This document shows, one piece after another, positions 15,701 through 23,561 of a stretch of 26,749 bases of DNA. The first letter of the stretch is position 1, and every line of letters starts with the position of its first letter. Source of the DNA: a virus. The notes under the pieces are model-generated. The model searched no databases. It was not told the DNA's origin and saw nothing but the letters and a program-made list of their open reading frames with translations. The stretch spans positions 1-26,749 of IMG/VR virus record IMGVR_UViG_3300025617_001204; one strand, written 5' to 3'. The translations under genes and the position numbers were made by a program.

Positions 15701-16402
15701 ATATCATATACAGGAGATCCAATGAAAAGTATTACTCACTTGGCTGAAGACGGTCATGAGTATTCTTATTATTATGGAGACGTTACTGTAAATGTAAATG
15801 GAGACTTTGGGATGATTAGTTATGATTGTAGCAATCATGGATATATGGGTGGACAAGACAGAATTTTGTTTTCAAGTAATTGTCCAGTTGCTGTACAACC
15901 AACAACAACGGCAGCACCTACCACCACAACGACTACTACTGTAGAACCGAACTCTATAACTACCACTAGTACTACTACTACTACTACTAGAGCTACTACA
16001 ACGACCACTACCACAGCAGCTCCTACATCAGCAGAATATTGTCTGGTTAGCGGATCACAAGGAAATATTGTTACATATGACAAAAATGGTCAATTAGAGT
16101 ATGTGTTTAATGGAAATAGTGGTCTTTATGGAATGACAACAGGAACTTACACTTTTAAAAACGTAAGTGCATCACATCCGATTGCTTTCCTTAACTTTGG
16201 TAAAACAAACCTTGTTACATATTCTGGCCAATATAATGCTGGTAACAAACAAGGTGTAGATGGAAATCAATATAGCTACTACTATGGAGATGTAACGGTA
16301 ACAATTAGCGGAGACTTTGGATTCTTATCTTACGAGTGTTACTACCACGGATACATGGGAGGACAAAATAATATAATATACGATAACACAACATGTTCTT
16401 AA
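12785..16402 (+). CDS. Giant fibre/adhesin: propeller-like region plus four cupredoxin-like domains
   Basis: 1205 residues. Residues 1-190 are helical (LSDKAIFIYDTFFSADITQG; VDLILGNDEAVAALLNA). Residues about 195-525 hold repeated strand sets such as VGGKYIIVDDNNNYIMVSDD / MYNWTKV and PVYTKDFVNWNNV, like BNR/sialidase-type propeller blades, without a visible active site. Then four domains of 110-130 residues follow, separated by poly-Thr-Ala-Pro linkers. Each has a strand of the HPIAFLN type, then YTGD, a YYYGDVTVxV strand and a final SYxCxxHGYMGGQ strand. Copies 3 and 4 keep His960/Cys1015/His1018/Met1021 and His1131/Cys1185/His1188/Met1191. It is probably a distal fibre displayed on the virion. 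The cupredoxin assignment is my inference from motif spacing. Confidence 0.8.
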   Translation: MASSLSDKAIFIYDTFFSADITQGQLDSQIKQSSLFRIAFEEVISYPNLLDQMKAHDRYDELIGINTEAYQMISDNATREENSQLEANAFIFITNEENSASDFGNFLNTVSGHIGFGKIINNPRTAYEIASNAHAVDLILGNDEAVAALLNAPNGLTAFGKDATSAQKIFSQDEIFKSLRSSLRFNQYQVLPSQPDNVAHRVRYVGGKYIIVDDNNNYIMVSDDMYNWTKVFHPGLLAFRADARADCIGYDPINKAWFFHTRVANQPPVYTKDFVNWNNVSGTFGNSYGTTMAYFGGKIWCNFRSAANATKIGFISLSEGQESYSITELAVQPGWLGSYGVSPEFSGQDGDYPYMMWTDGGYQGSYIDKYGIYNNRTNSQGNSSWFYLFDSTSTGSRGQRSLTYANENFYVSYYYSASSDTRIGLSKFTFTEEDFESGDNNNSTSVGRAVSYWYHYEGTTVVDVIYKNGVYIASYPSGYATSLNGVVWDKQLFDVTYEFRITDVDERGFVGWVPGTDFVLSSYDATVSSDLTTTTTTTTTTAPQNLPEGVTELECLIDTTDASVLEYNGTKMVFNNKDYYENTNYVVTTGQYKILNVPEEYPIAVLNYGKSQNITYTGDINKKHFSKVVGTDADHVYDFFYGDVTINVKGNFERISLYYYKKPGFTGYLGMEKILVHQDYLSNGGTTAANDTSKVSDTSIYAASVRNFDCVGNEALEKTDLVNIVYTTTTTTATPSYTEIIPPTTTTTTAAPDYGDENYTTGISLIPGTEYSITLDGPIADKLAIDGTTFEDAAAAGNRYVLGVGTYIFNVEADLPIAFENATSSGYFGPQHSNVSYTGDFYKRSSKGINDVTYHFYHGEVILIVDQPFVTLNLVTFDTAYSPANNAFSWDRSTTTTTTLAPATTTTTDPQTQYTRCLIEDVTVTESAGNYLFNSAPYETNTKLGMNTGVYIFRGVPQTHPIAFLNYGKWNSISYTGDPMKSITHLAEDGHEYSYYYGDVTVNVNGDFGMISYDCSNHGYMGGQDRILFSSNCPVAVQPTTTAAPTTTTTTTVEPNSITTTSTTTTTTRATTTTTTTAAPTSAEYCLVSGSQGNIVTYDKNGQLEYVFNGNSGLYGMTTGTYTFKNVSASHPIAFLNFGKTNLVTYSGQYNAGNKQGVDGNQYSYYYGDVTVTISGDFGFLSYECYYHGYMGGQNNIIYDNTTCS
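14444..16399 (+). repeat. Four tandem cupredoxin-like domain copies with Thr linkers
   Basis: Approximate copies are 14444-14822, 15059-15455, 15530-15883 and 16037-16399. Linkers of consecutive Thr codons (any ACN) lie at 14378-14407, 14963-14980, 15014-15031, about 15463-15510 and about 15901-16020. Copies 3 and 4 are most alike and also share a Cys at each end of the domain (Cys917/Cys1033 and Cys1086/Cys1204), possibly a disulfide or a domain clamp. Copies 1 and 2 keep the fold pattern (PIAVLNYG...YTGD; PIAFEN...YTGD) but not the ligand residues. Confidence 0.8.
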
Positions 16403-16414
16403 ATAAATAAAAAA

Positions 16415-16891
16415 ATGGCAAAGCAAGGCATAGATTTAGGTGTAGCAGGTGACCTAACAACTGGAGACAACATCAGAGATGCTTTCGATAAGGTTAACGA
16501 TAACTTTACTGAAGTATATTCTGATATTGTAAACCTGCAAAATGATGACGCAAATGACGTTACACAAGTTAATGGACGTACAGGTAATGTTGTACTAAAC
16601 ATTAATGATGCAAAGTATAGTGTTGCAGAGGTTGCAACAAGTACAACGGCGGTTGCAGGAGCTATTTATGTTCTTACGGCTAACGTTATTCTAACACTTC
16701 CAGCAACACCTGCAGTTGGAGATAGTGTAAAAATAGCAAACCTTTCACAAGTTGACACTTGTCAGATTGCAAGAAACGGTGAAAAAATATTGGGACTTGT
16801 TTCGGACTTAACGTTGAACAACAGATATAGTTCATTCGAGCTTGTTTATAGCGGATCTAATAAAGGGTGGGTAATAATAGGACAAAACTAA
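16415..16891 (+). CDS. Short tail fibre protein, 158 residues
   Basis: Starts after AAATAAAAAA. The N-terminus GVAGDLTTGDNIRDAFDKVN / DNFTEVYSDI is the common phage fibre motif 'GDxLRDAFxKVNxNFTELY'. Then VNGRTGNVVLNINDAKY, another fibre motif, and a beta-rich C-terminal domain with YVLTANVILTLPATPAVGD, DTCQIARNGEKI and WVIIGQN. This small complete fibre or collar protein probably trimerises. It lies between the giant fibre and another virion protein. Its exact place in the virion is unknown. Confidence 0.8.
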   Translation: MAKQGIDLGVAGDLTTGDNIRDAFDKVNDNFTEVYSDIVNLQNDDANDVTQVNGRTGNVVLNINDAKYSVAEVATSTTAVAGAIYVLTANVILTLPATPAVGDSVKIANLSQVDTCQIARNGEKILGLVSDLTLNNRYSSFELVYSGSNKGWVIIGQN

Positions 16892-16909
16892 TTTTTAAAA
16901 AATAAAAAA

Positions 16910-17788
16910 ATGGCAACACTTTCACAGTTTTTCGGAGACGCAGTAGCATCAGGACAATCAGAACACATAACAGATCCTAGGAAATTTCCAGCAGTTTACT
17001 GTAGGTATCCTAGAATAAAAACCAATGAATCCACGATTCATAGTGCATATCAATATCAGTTTTGGAACGCTATGAATGTATATAGAAATATAAACAGTGC
17101 TGATCTGGCTGTAAATGGAGGTACTGAAGATGGTCCAGCTGAAACTTGGGCTACCAATATGGTAAATTCTCCTGCAGAGCAAGCATACGCTAAAGCAGAA
17201 TTTTTTGACACTAGAAAAAGAGGAGAAGTAAAACAATACACAACTGCAGACATAGGTACGTATAAAGTTTTATGTGACATTACAAATGAAACAGGTCATT
17301 TGGCTTGGGTGGTTACTCCTTCAGCACACGGTATAGACTTAAGTGTTGAACAACCAGATACTGCGATTAGAATCACGGTTGATGGTATTGCGTACGAGTT
17401 TACTGCTCAATTTATACACTACCAAACATCAAATACGTTGTCTAGACAAAGATTAATTTGGGGTAATGTTTCTCCTGGTAGTTCTTCTGGTGCAAACTTT
17501 ACATCAATGCATTCTTGGGGTAGCTACTACGACCCAGGAACATATAGAAATTCAGCAGATGGGTATATTGGGTATGGTCATAATGGAGTATTGTATTCAC
17601 CCTCCTCGAGTTGGTCATTAATGAATCCATGGGGTATGAACCTTTTCGCAGGAGTCAAAGGATTAAGATTCGAAAACAGTATAAAAGTTGAGGTTAAAAT
17701 GAATAACTTAGCTGCTATGCCAACTGCTGAATTTGCTGAATACGCTGCTGCTGCTTGGACATTTGATTATAAGTTACCAGGATTTTAA
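16910..17788 (+). CDS. Virion structural protein of the fibre module, 292 residues
   Basis: Begins MATLSQFFGDAVASGQ, a short hydrophobic start found at the beginning of several phage tail and fibre proteins. The body is a beta-rich, Ser/Gly/Tyr-rich domain (SHGID-type loops, FTSMHSWGSYYDPGTYRNSA, GYIGYGHNGVLYSPSSS) and ends NNLAAMPTAEFAEYAAAAWT / FDYKLPGF. There is no enzyme motif. It could be a receptor-binding tip or a decoration protein. It starts after the A-rich tract AAAAAATAAAAAA. Confidence 0.7.
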   Translation: MATLSQFFGDAVASGQSEHITDPRKFPAVYCRYPRIKTNESTIHSAYQYQFWNAMNVYRNINSADLAVNGGTEDGPAETWATNMVNSPAEQAYAKAEFFDTRKRGEVKQYTTADIGTYKVLCDITNETGHLAWVVTPSAHGIDLSVEQPDTAIRITVDGIAYEFTAQFIHYQTSNTLSRQRLIWGNVSPGSSSGANFTSMHSWGSYYDPGTYRNSADGYIGYGHNGVLYSPSSSWSLMNPWGMNLFAGVKGLRFENSIKVEVKMNNLAAMPTAEFAEYAAAAWTFDYKLPGF

Positions 17789-17791
17789 TAA

Positions 17792-18010
17792 ATGAAGCAT
17801 ATTAGGAAGATTTCTGTAGGAGCAAACTACAAGGATGCTATGCATTATATGGTTGATCAAAGTGTGATGGCAGGTGATTGGAAAATACATGCCGTCACAC
17901 AGGATGATCTTAGTTATAATGTATGGATACAAAAAGGCGATGAAATAAAAAAATGGAAAGAATTTAATAAAAACATGCCAATAACAATCGAATATAATGT
18001 CAACTTTTAA
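17792..18010 (+). CDS. Conserved 72-residue phage protein upstream of terminase
   Basis: Reads MKHIRKISVGANYKDAMHYM, VDQSVMAGDWKIHAVTQDDL, SYNVWIQKGDEIKKWKEFNK, then NMPITIEYNVNF. Proteins with this start (M+HIRKISxGxNYKDAMHY) and end (W+xFNKxMPI+xEYNxxF) are frequent beside terminase genes in Bacteroidota and marine phages, to my knowledge uncharacterised. It starts 3 bases after the previous stop and overlaps the next gene by 14 bases, so translational coupling is likely. The predicted fold is a compact alpha/beta with a terminal strand. Confidence 0.8.
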   Translation: MKHIRKISVGANYKDAMHYMVDQSVMAGDWKIHAVTQDDLSYNVWIQKGDEIKKWKEFNKNMPITIEYNVNF

Positions 18011-18557
18011 TCCATTACAGAAGTTTTTAATTACACCTAACGGAAATTCAGAGTACAACAGAGAGAAGAAAGGCGTCATAGTAACCTCTTCTATAGAAAA
18101 TCACAAAGACGTAAACCGAATTGGTAGGGTCGAAAATGTTCCTATAGGATATGATGGAGATATAGCTATTGGAGATCTAGTTGTTATTCACCATAATGTT
18201 TTTAGGTCTTACTACGACATGAAGGGTTATGAAAGAAAAAGCAAAGAGTATTTCAAAGATAATTTGTATCTTGTAGATTTAAACCAAATATATCTTGTTA
18301 AGAAAAATAATAACTGGGATAGTTTTGATCATTTTTGTTTTGTCACTCCGAAGAAAGAGGCGCAAAAGATGGTTAAGCTAGGAGATTACGAATCTAATCA
18401 GGGCTTTGTCTCTTATTCAAATAAGCACTTGGAAGCTATCGGAATAAACCAGGGAGACGAAATCGTGTTTGTTGATGATAGTGAATACGAATTTGAGATA
18501 GACGAGGTTAAAATGTATCGAATGAAGACTAACGACATTTGTATTAAATTAAATTAA
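17997..18557 (+). CDS. Two-lobed GroES-like protein, putative co-chaperonin
   Basis: 186 residues that appear to hold two GroES-type barrels. Lobe 1 (about 8-103) has KKGVIVTSSIENH as a mobile-loop-like segment, then RVENVPIGYDGDIAIGDLVV, then LYLVDLNQIYLVK. Lobe 2 (about 111-185) has HFCFVTPKKEAQ, NQGFVSYSNKHLEAIGI, NQGDEIVFVDDSEYEFEIDE and VKMYRMKTNDICIKL. The 'G-[ID]-x-x-GDEI' and final 'LYxVxxxxI' blocks parallel LEPGDEIYY and KYLVLMENGCVV of the phage's own groES. Similar proteins occur near terminase genes in other Bacteroidota phages, usually unannotated. It may cap GroEL or serve a structural, non-chaperone role. The assignment is by eye. Confidence 0.65.
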   Translation: MSTFNPLQKFLITPNGNSEYNREKKGVIVTSSIENHKDVNRIGRVENVPIGYDGDIAIGDLVVIHHNVFRSYYDMKGYERKSKEYFKDNLYLVDLNQIYLVKKNNNWDSFDHFCFVTPKKEAQKMVKLGDYESNQGFVSYSNKHLEAIGINQGDEIVFVDDSEYEFEIDEVKMYRMKTNDICIKLN

Positions 18558-18558
18558 A

Positions 18559-18633
18559 ATGGATAAAGATTACTGGTTCGCTACAACTACGTTCTCAGAA
18601 GGCTTTGAGTACGTGTATGTCAAAAGATATTAG
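18559..18633 (+). CDS. Possible 24-residue leader ORF
   Basis: ATG at 18559, right after the previous stop, reads MDKDYWFATTTFSEGFEYVY then VKRY and a TAG. It overlaps the next gene's ATG by 17 bases. An A-rich context (AAATTAAAATG) and a plausible protein-like composition support it, but it is too short to confirm. It might be a small peptide or simply couple translation of the next gene. Confidence 0.3.
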   Translation: MDKDYWFATTTFSEGFEYVYVKRY

Positions 18634-18910
18634 AGAAACTATAGAGAGGGTTATTGCTGCTGGAGAAAAGGCGGTAGAGGAGCTTATTAAGGTTGCTCAC
18701 GACGAAATCATTACTGACGATCCAGATCAGGATTTGGCTGCTGACAGACTTAAAAATGCAGCTGCAACTAAAAAGCTAGCCATCTTTGACGCTTTTGAAA
18801 TATTAAACAGAATCCAATTAGAGAGAGACAAGTTAGAGAACAATGATGAATCACAAGACAAAAAAGAAGTCGGATTCCAAAGTTTTGCAGAGTCAAGGGG
18901 AAGAAAATAA
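18617..18910 (+). CDS. Small helical protein, candidate terminase small subunit
   Basis: 97 residues from ATG at 18617. A TTG 12 bases upstream is in frame but would add only STC-type residues. The protein is all-helical and charged: SKDIRETIERVIAAGEKAVE, ELIKVAHDEIITDDPDQDLA, ADRLKNAAATKKLAIFDAFE, ILNRIQLERDKLENN, with a polar tail. Position immediately before TerL, size and helical make-up fit a terminase small subunit, which binds DNA and regulates packaging. No helix-turn-helix is obvious, so this is positional inference. It overlaps the TerL start by 68 bases. Confidence 0.6.
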   Translation: MSKDIRETIERVIAAGEKAVEELIKVAHDEIITDDPDQDLAADRLKNAAATKKLAIFDAFEILNRIQLERDKLENNDESQDKKEVGFQSFAESRGRK

Positions 18911-21134
18911 CGCTCTATTTACATACATAGATGTTGTTTCAGAAGAGGATTTAAGCAGAAGGAATAAAGAGAAGTCGTGGGCTTATGGCTATGATCGAGA
19001 ATCTGATTTAGTAGTTATCTCTAAAACTGGTCAAATTGGTAGGGTAATCAATATAAACGGATTAAAAATTGCATTACCTTTGCAGCCAAAAAAAATACAT
19101 GAGCGAAGCAAGGAAGAATCAGAGCAATTCTGGGAAGAAGCAGAGTACCCAAATCAACTATTTAAAATCAAGACCATATTCCAGTGGAATAGCATGCCGT
19201 CCTCATTCAAAGAGTCATGGATCCCTTACATTGAAGATGAGTTCGAGAGAAGAGAAAGTGGTTATTGGTTTAAAAATAATGGCACACCTACTTATATTAC
19301 TGGGAGCCATTACATGTATTTACAATGGACAAAGATAGATGTAGGTAGGCCCGACTTTAGGGAATCAAATAGAATATTCTTTATTTACTGGGAAGCATGT
19401 AAGGCTGACGAAAGATGCTATGGACTATGCTATCTAAAAAACAGACGTTCAGGGTTTAGCTTCATGGCTTCTGGAGAGACCGTAAACCAAGCAACCGTTA
19501 CATCTGATGCCAGGTTCGGTATTTTATCAAAAACTGGAGCTGATGCTAAGAAAATGTTTACAGATAAGGTTGTTCCTATATCAACAAACTATCCTTTTTT
19601 CTTCAAACCCATACAGGATGGTATGGATAGACCGAAGACTGAGCTCGCATATAGAGTTCCAGCCAGTAAGCTAACAAGAAAAAGCATCGAGGACATAGAC
19701 CACGTAGAAGATTTAACTGGTCTTGATACTACAATTGACTGGAAAAACACAGGAGATAACAGTTATGATGGAGAAAAGTTAAGGCTTTTGGTTCATGATG
19801 AATCTGGTAAATGGGAGAGACCTGATAATATACTTAATAACTGGCGTGTAACAAAAACTACTTTAAGATTAGGTAGGCGAGTTATTGGAAAGTGTATGAT
19901 GGGATCTACCTCTAACGCTCTAGACAAGGGTGGAGATAATTTTAAGAAGTTATTTTACGATTCTGATCCACAAAACAGAAACTCAAACGGACAAACAAAA
20001 AGTGGATTATACTCATTGTTTATTCCAATGGAGTGGAACATGGAAGGATTTCTAGATTGCTTTGGACATCCAGTATTTAGAACTCCAGAAGAAAATGTTG
20101 TAGATGTCAATGGAGAGAACATTTACCAAGGGGTTATTGATTATTGGGAAAATGAAGTTGATTCATTAAAGAACGATCCAGATGCTTTGAATGAGTTTTA
20201 TCGACAATTTCCTAGGTCAGAAAACCACGCTTTCAGAGACGAATCAAAAAACAGCCTGTTTAATCTACAGAAAATATACGAACAAATTGATTATAACGAC
20301 ACTATTGGAGCAGAATCTCTTGTAATGAGAGGTGATTTTCATTGGGAAAACGGAGTTCGTGATAGCAATGTTATATGGACTCCATCAAGAAACGGAAAGT
20401 TTCACGTCACCTGGCTTCCACCAAAAGAGCTTAGAAATAATGTTATCCGTGAAAACGATACTTTTGCACCAGGAAACGCACATATTGGTGGTTTTGGGTG
20501 TGATTCGTATGACATCTCAGGCGTAGTTGGAGGCTTTGGATCAAAAGGAGCTTTGCATGGATTAACTAAAATCAACTTTGATAACGCTCCTTCGGAGATG
20601 TTTTTCTTAGAGTATGTAGCTAGGCCTCAAACAGCAGAGATTTTCTATGAGGATGTTTTGATGGCTATACATTTCTATGGAATGCCTATTCTTGTTGAGA
20701 ACAACAAACCAAGGATACTGTATTATCTAAAAGAGAGAGGCTATAGAAAATTTTCAACTAATAGACCAGACAAAATAAAGAACGACTTGTCAAAGACAGA
20801 GAAAGAACTAGGCGGAATACCATCTTCTTCCTCGGTCATCTCTATACATGCAGAGGCTATAGAAGCTTACATAGAGAAGAATGTTGGAGTAGATGTTCTT
20901 GGGTCATATAGAGATCCTGGTTCAATGGGAAAAGTTTATTTTATGAGAACCCTTAAGGACTGGTCTAATTACAACATATTTAACAGAACAAAATACGATG
21001 CAACAGTAAGCTCTGGCTTAGCTATAATGGCTAATCAAAGGTTTATAAACAAGCCTGTGAAAAAGCATAACAAAATAAGTGTTAAATTTGCAAAGTACAA
21101 CAATACGGGCTTGAACAGTGAAATTTTAGGATAA
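18843..21134 (+). CDS. terL: Terminase large subunit (TerL), ATPase-nuclease
   Basis: 763 residues, the DNA packaging motor. The ATPase domain shows a Walker A-like loop LKNRRSGFSFMAS (Arg201-Ser206, the non-canonical form seen in crAss-like TerL) and Walker B RLLLVHDES-type text, with Asp319-Glu320 followed by SGKWERP. The C-terminal RNase H-like nuclease has GFGCDSYDISG (Asp554, Asp557), LVENNKPRILYYLKERG (Glu619) and a later Asp/Glu region. It starts at ATG 18843 (ATGATG), overlapping the previous gene by 68 bases; a TTG at 18885 would shorten the overlap. Length fits phages of this group. It probably works with the portal encoded next. Confidence 0.9.
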   Translation: MMNHKTKKKSDSKVLQSQGEENNALFTYIDVVSEEDLSRRNKEKSWAYGYDRESDLVVISKTGQIGRVININGLKIALPLQPKKIHERSKEESEQFWEEAEYPNQLFKIKTIFQWNSMPSSFKESWIPYIEDEFERRESGYWFKNNGTPTYITGSHYMYLQWTKIDVGRPDFRESNRIFFIYWEACKADERCYGLCYLKNRRSGFSFMASGETVNQATVTSDARFGILSKTGADAKKMFTDKVVPISTNYPFFFKPIQDGMDRPKTELAYRVPASKLTRKSIEDIDHVEDLTGLDTTIDWKNTGDNSYDGEKLRLLVHDESGKWERPDNILNNWRVTKTTLRLGRRVIGKCMMGSTSNALDKGGDNFKKLFYDSDPQNRNSNGQTKSGLYSLFIPMEWNMEGFLDCFGHPVFRTPEENVVDVNGENIYQGVIDYWENEVDSLKNDPDALNEFYRQFPRSENHAFRDESKNSLFNLQKIYEQIDYNDTIGAESLVMRGDFHWENGVRDSNVIWTPSRNGKFHVTWLPPKELRNNVIRENDTFAPGNAHIGGFGCDSYDISGVVGGFGSKGALHGLTKINFDNAPSEMFFLEYVARPQTAEIFYEDVLMAIHFYGMPILVENNKPRILYYLKERGYRKFSTNRPDKIKNDLSKTEKELGGIPSSSSVISIHAEAIEAYIEKNVGVDVLGSYRDPGSMGKVYFMRTLKDWSNYNIFNRTKYDATVSSGLAIMANQRFINKPVKKHNKISVKFAKYNNTGLNSEILG

Positions 21135-21139
21135 CCAGC

Positions 21140-23560
21140 ATGTTAAGAAACGATTTTAAAGTAGCAAACATTTCTTTTCCAGATCAGCTGGCTGCTGATG
21201 CACAGAAAGAATCTAAGGAATTTGGTCTTACCGTCGGTAAGGCGATTGAGTCTGAATGGTTCAGGAAGGACAATGGAGCTGCTAGATTTTATAACAACAG
21301 GGATAATTTCCATAAGCTTAGAATGTATGCTAGAGGGGAGCAATCTGTTCAAAAATACAAGAACGAGCTTGCTATAAACGGAGACACATCCTATCTTAAT
21401 TTAGATTGGACTCCAGTTCCTATTATTCCTAAGTTTGTAGATATTGTTGTTAACGGAATGACCAATAGACTTTTCGATATAAAAGTTGAGGCTGTAGATG
21501 ATCTTGCCCAAGGCAGAAGAGTTAACTACAGAGAAGAGATCGAGAAGGATATGTTGGCAAGACCAATGCTTGAAGAGATTGGAGCTAAGACTGGCGTTAA
21601 TGGATTTGTAAATGATCCTGCAACTTTACCAGAATCAGAGGAAGAACTAGAGCTTCACATGAAACTCTCGTACAAGCAAAGAATAGAAGTAGCGGAAGAA
21701 AAAGCCTTAGAGGGCATATTAAATATAAACGACTACGAGCTTACAAGAAAAAGATTAAATGAAGACGCAACTGTATTAGGTATACAGGCTGTAAAGCACT
21801 CATTCAACACTCACGACGGAATCAAAGTAGAATATGTAGATCCAACAAATATAGTCTTTAGCCCTACTGAAGACCCTAATTTTGATGACTGCTATTATTT
21901 TGGAGAGGTTAAGAATGTAAACATTACTGAGTTAAAAAAGATAGACCCTTCTCTTTCACAAGAAGACATTAAGGAGATATCGAAACTTAGTTCTAAATGG
22001 GATGCTTATCAAGGAATAAGAGGGGGATACAAGACCGACAACTTTGATCAGAATACCGCAACCTTACTGTACTTCTGTTACAAAACAGATAAACAAATAG
22101 TATACAAGGTAAAAGAAACTACTACTGGTGGAAAAAGAGCGATTCGAAAAGACGATAGCTTCAATCCTCCACAAGAAGAGCAGGTTAAATTTGAAAAACG
22201 ATCAAAACGAATAGATGTATGGTACGAAGGTGTACTTGTTCTAGGAACAAATTTTGTCCTAAAGTGGGACTTGATGAAAAACATGGTGAGACCAAAGTCG
22301 GGGATTCAGAAAGTTTACTCTCCGTACATTGTAAGTGCGCCAAAAATTTACAGGGGTCAGATCGACTCTCTAGTGAAGAGAATGATTCCGTTTGCGGATC
22401 AGATACAACTATCTCACCTTAAACTACAGCAGGTCATCTCCAAAATGATTCCTGATGGGGTTTACTTGGACTTAGATGGTATTGCAAGCGTTGACCTTGG
22501 TAATGGGGCTGTTTACAATCCCAACGAAGCTTTGAATATGTATTTCCAAACAGGAAGTGTCGTAGGAAGAAGCTTTACTGAGGACGGAGAATACAATAAT
22601 GCAAAAATACCAGTTCAAGAACTTACTAGTACTGGTTCAAACGCAAAAATACAGTCTTTAGTTAGCATGTATAATCATTACATGCAGATGATTAGAGATG
22701 TTACTGGAATTAATGAGGCTAGAGATGGCTCAATGCCAAGTGAAAGAACTCTTGTTGGAGTTCAAAAACTAGCTGCTTTAAATTCAAATACAGCCACAAG
22801 ACACATATTAGAGTCTGGAATAGCTGTTACTTCTAAATTAGCTACAGCTCTATCCTATAGATTTTCTGATTTACTGGAATATAGCGAGATGAAAGATAGT
22901 TTTAGTTCTATCATCGGAAAAAATGCCATGAACATACTGGAGGATATAAAAGACCTTCACATTCATGACTTTGGAATTGAAATAGAGCTTCATCCAGATG
23001 AAGAAGAAAAGAATGTTTTAGAGTCTATGATTCAAATTGCATTGCAAGGAGATAAGATAGACCTAGAGGATGCTATAGATATTAGAAACGTAAGAAATAT
23101 TAAGCTAGCTAATGCTTTGTTAAAGGTCAGAAAGACTAGAAAAGAACAAGACGACTTGAAGATTAAGCAAGCTAATATAGATATGCAGACGCAATCTAAT
23201 GTTCAGTCAGCAGAAGCTGCTTCGCAATCGGCTATCAAGGAGATGCAATTTAAGTATCAAAACGAAATGGAGTTTGAGAAAGGCAAATCTATGCTTGAGA
23301 TGCAAAGAATGGAAAAACAGGCTGAGCTGGATTTAATGCTTTTAAAGCAAAAGCTACAGTTTGACCAACAGCTAAAGCAAATTGAGCAAGAGGGTATGTC
23401 TTCTAGGGATCAAGCTAAAGAAAAAGCAAAAGACGATAGACTTAACAAGCAAAGCACTCATCAGGCTGAATTAATACAGCAGAGGAAACAAGATACAAGT
23501 CCAAAAGATTTTACGGGATCTCAAAATACAGATGAGATGATGGATCAAATGATGGGCTAA
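21140..23560 (+). CDS. Portal protein
   Basis: 806 residues, forming the dodecameric DNA entry ring. The N-terminal half reads MYARGEQSVQKYKNELAING, LNLDWTPVPIIPKFVDIVVN and GMTNRLFDIKVEAVD, as in crAss-like portals. The middle has YVDPTNIVFSPTEDPNFDDC, YFGEVKNVNITELKKIDP and EARDGSMPSERTLVGVQ. The C-terminal 130 residues are a long Gln/Lys/Glu-rich helix (QSNVQSAEAASQSAIKEMQF, KSMLEMQRMEKQAELDLMLL) that would make a coiled-coil barrel, and end DEMMDQMMG. It starts 5 bases after the TerL stop and ends just before a small hairpin. Confidence 0.9.
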   Translation: MLRNDFKVANISFPDQLAADAQKESKEFGLTVGKAIESEWFRKDNGAARFYNNRDNFHKLRMYARGEQSVQKYKNELAINGDTSYLNLDWTPVPIIPKFVDIVVNGMTNRLFDIKVEAVDDLAQGRRVNYREEIEKDMLARPMLEEIGAKTGVNGFVNDPATLPESEEELELHMKLSYKQRIEVAEEKALEGILNINDYELTRKRLNEDATVLGIQAVKHSFNTHDGIKVEYVDPTNIVFSPTEDPNFDDCYYFGEVKNVNITELKKIDPSLSQEDIKEISKLSSKWDAYQGIRGGYKTDNFDQNTATLLYFCYKTDKQIVYKVKETTTGGKRAIRKDDSFNPPQEEQVKFEKRSKRIDVWYEGVLVLGTNFVLKWDLMKNMVRPKSGIQKVYSPYIVSAPKIYRGQIDSLVKRMIPFADQIQLSHLKLQQVISKMIPDGVYLDLDGIASVDLGNGAVYNPNEALNMYFQTGSVVGRSFTEDGEYNNAKIPVQELTSTGSNAKIQSLVSMYNHYMQMIRDVTGINEARDGSMPSERTLVGVQKLAALNSNTATRHILESGIAVTSKLATALSYRFSDLLEYSEMKDSFSSIIGKNAMNILEDIKDLHIHDFGIEIELHPDEEEKNVLESMIQIALQGDKIDLEDAIDIRNVRNIKLANALLKVRKTRKEQDDLKIKQANIDMQTQSNVQSAEAASQSAIKEMQFKYQNEMEFEKGKSMLEMQRMEKQAELDLMLLKQKLQFDQQLKQIEQEGMSSRDQAKEKAKDDRLNKQSTHQAELIQQRKQDTSPKDFTGSQNTDEMMDQMMG

Positions 23561-23561
23561 T

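Noticed and set aside
15835-16083. Minus-strand ORF rich in Val (poly-Val tracts)
   Set aside because: It is the reverse complement of the Thr-codon linkers (ACN read as NGT), so it is a repeat artefact inside the giant fibre gene.
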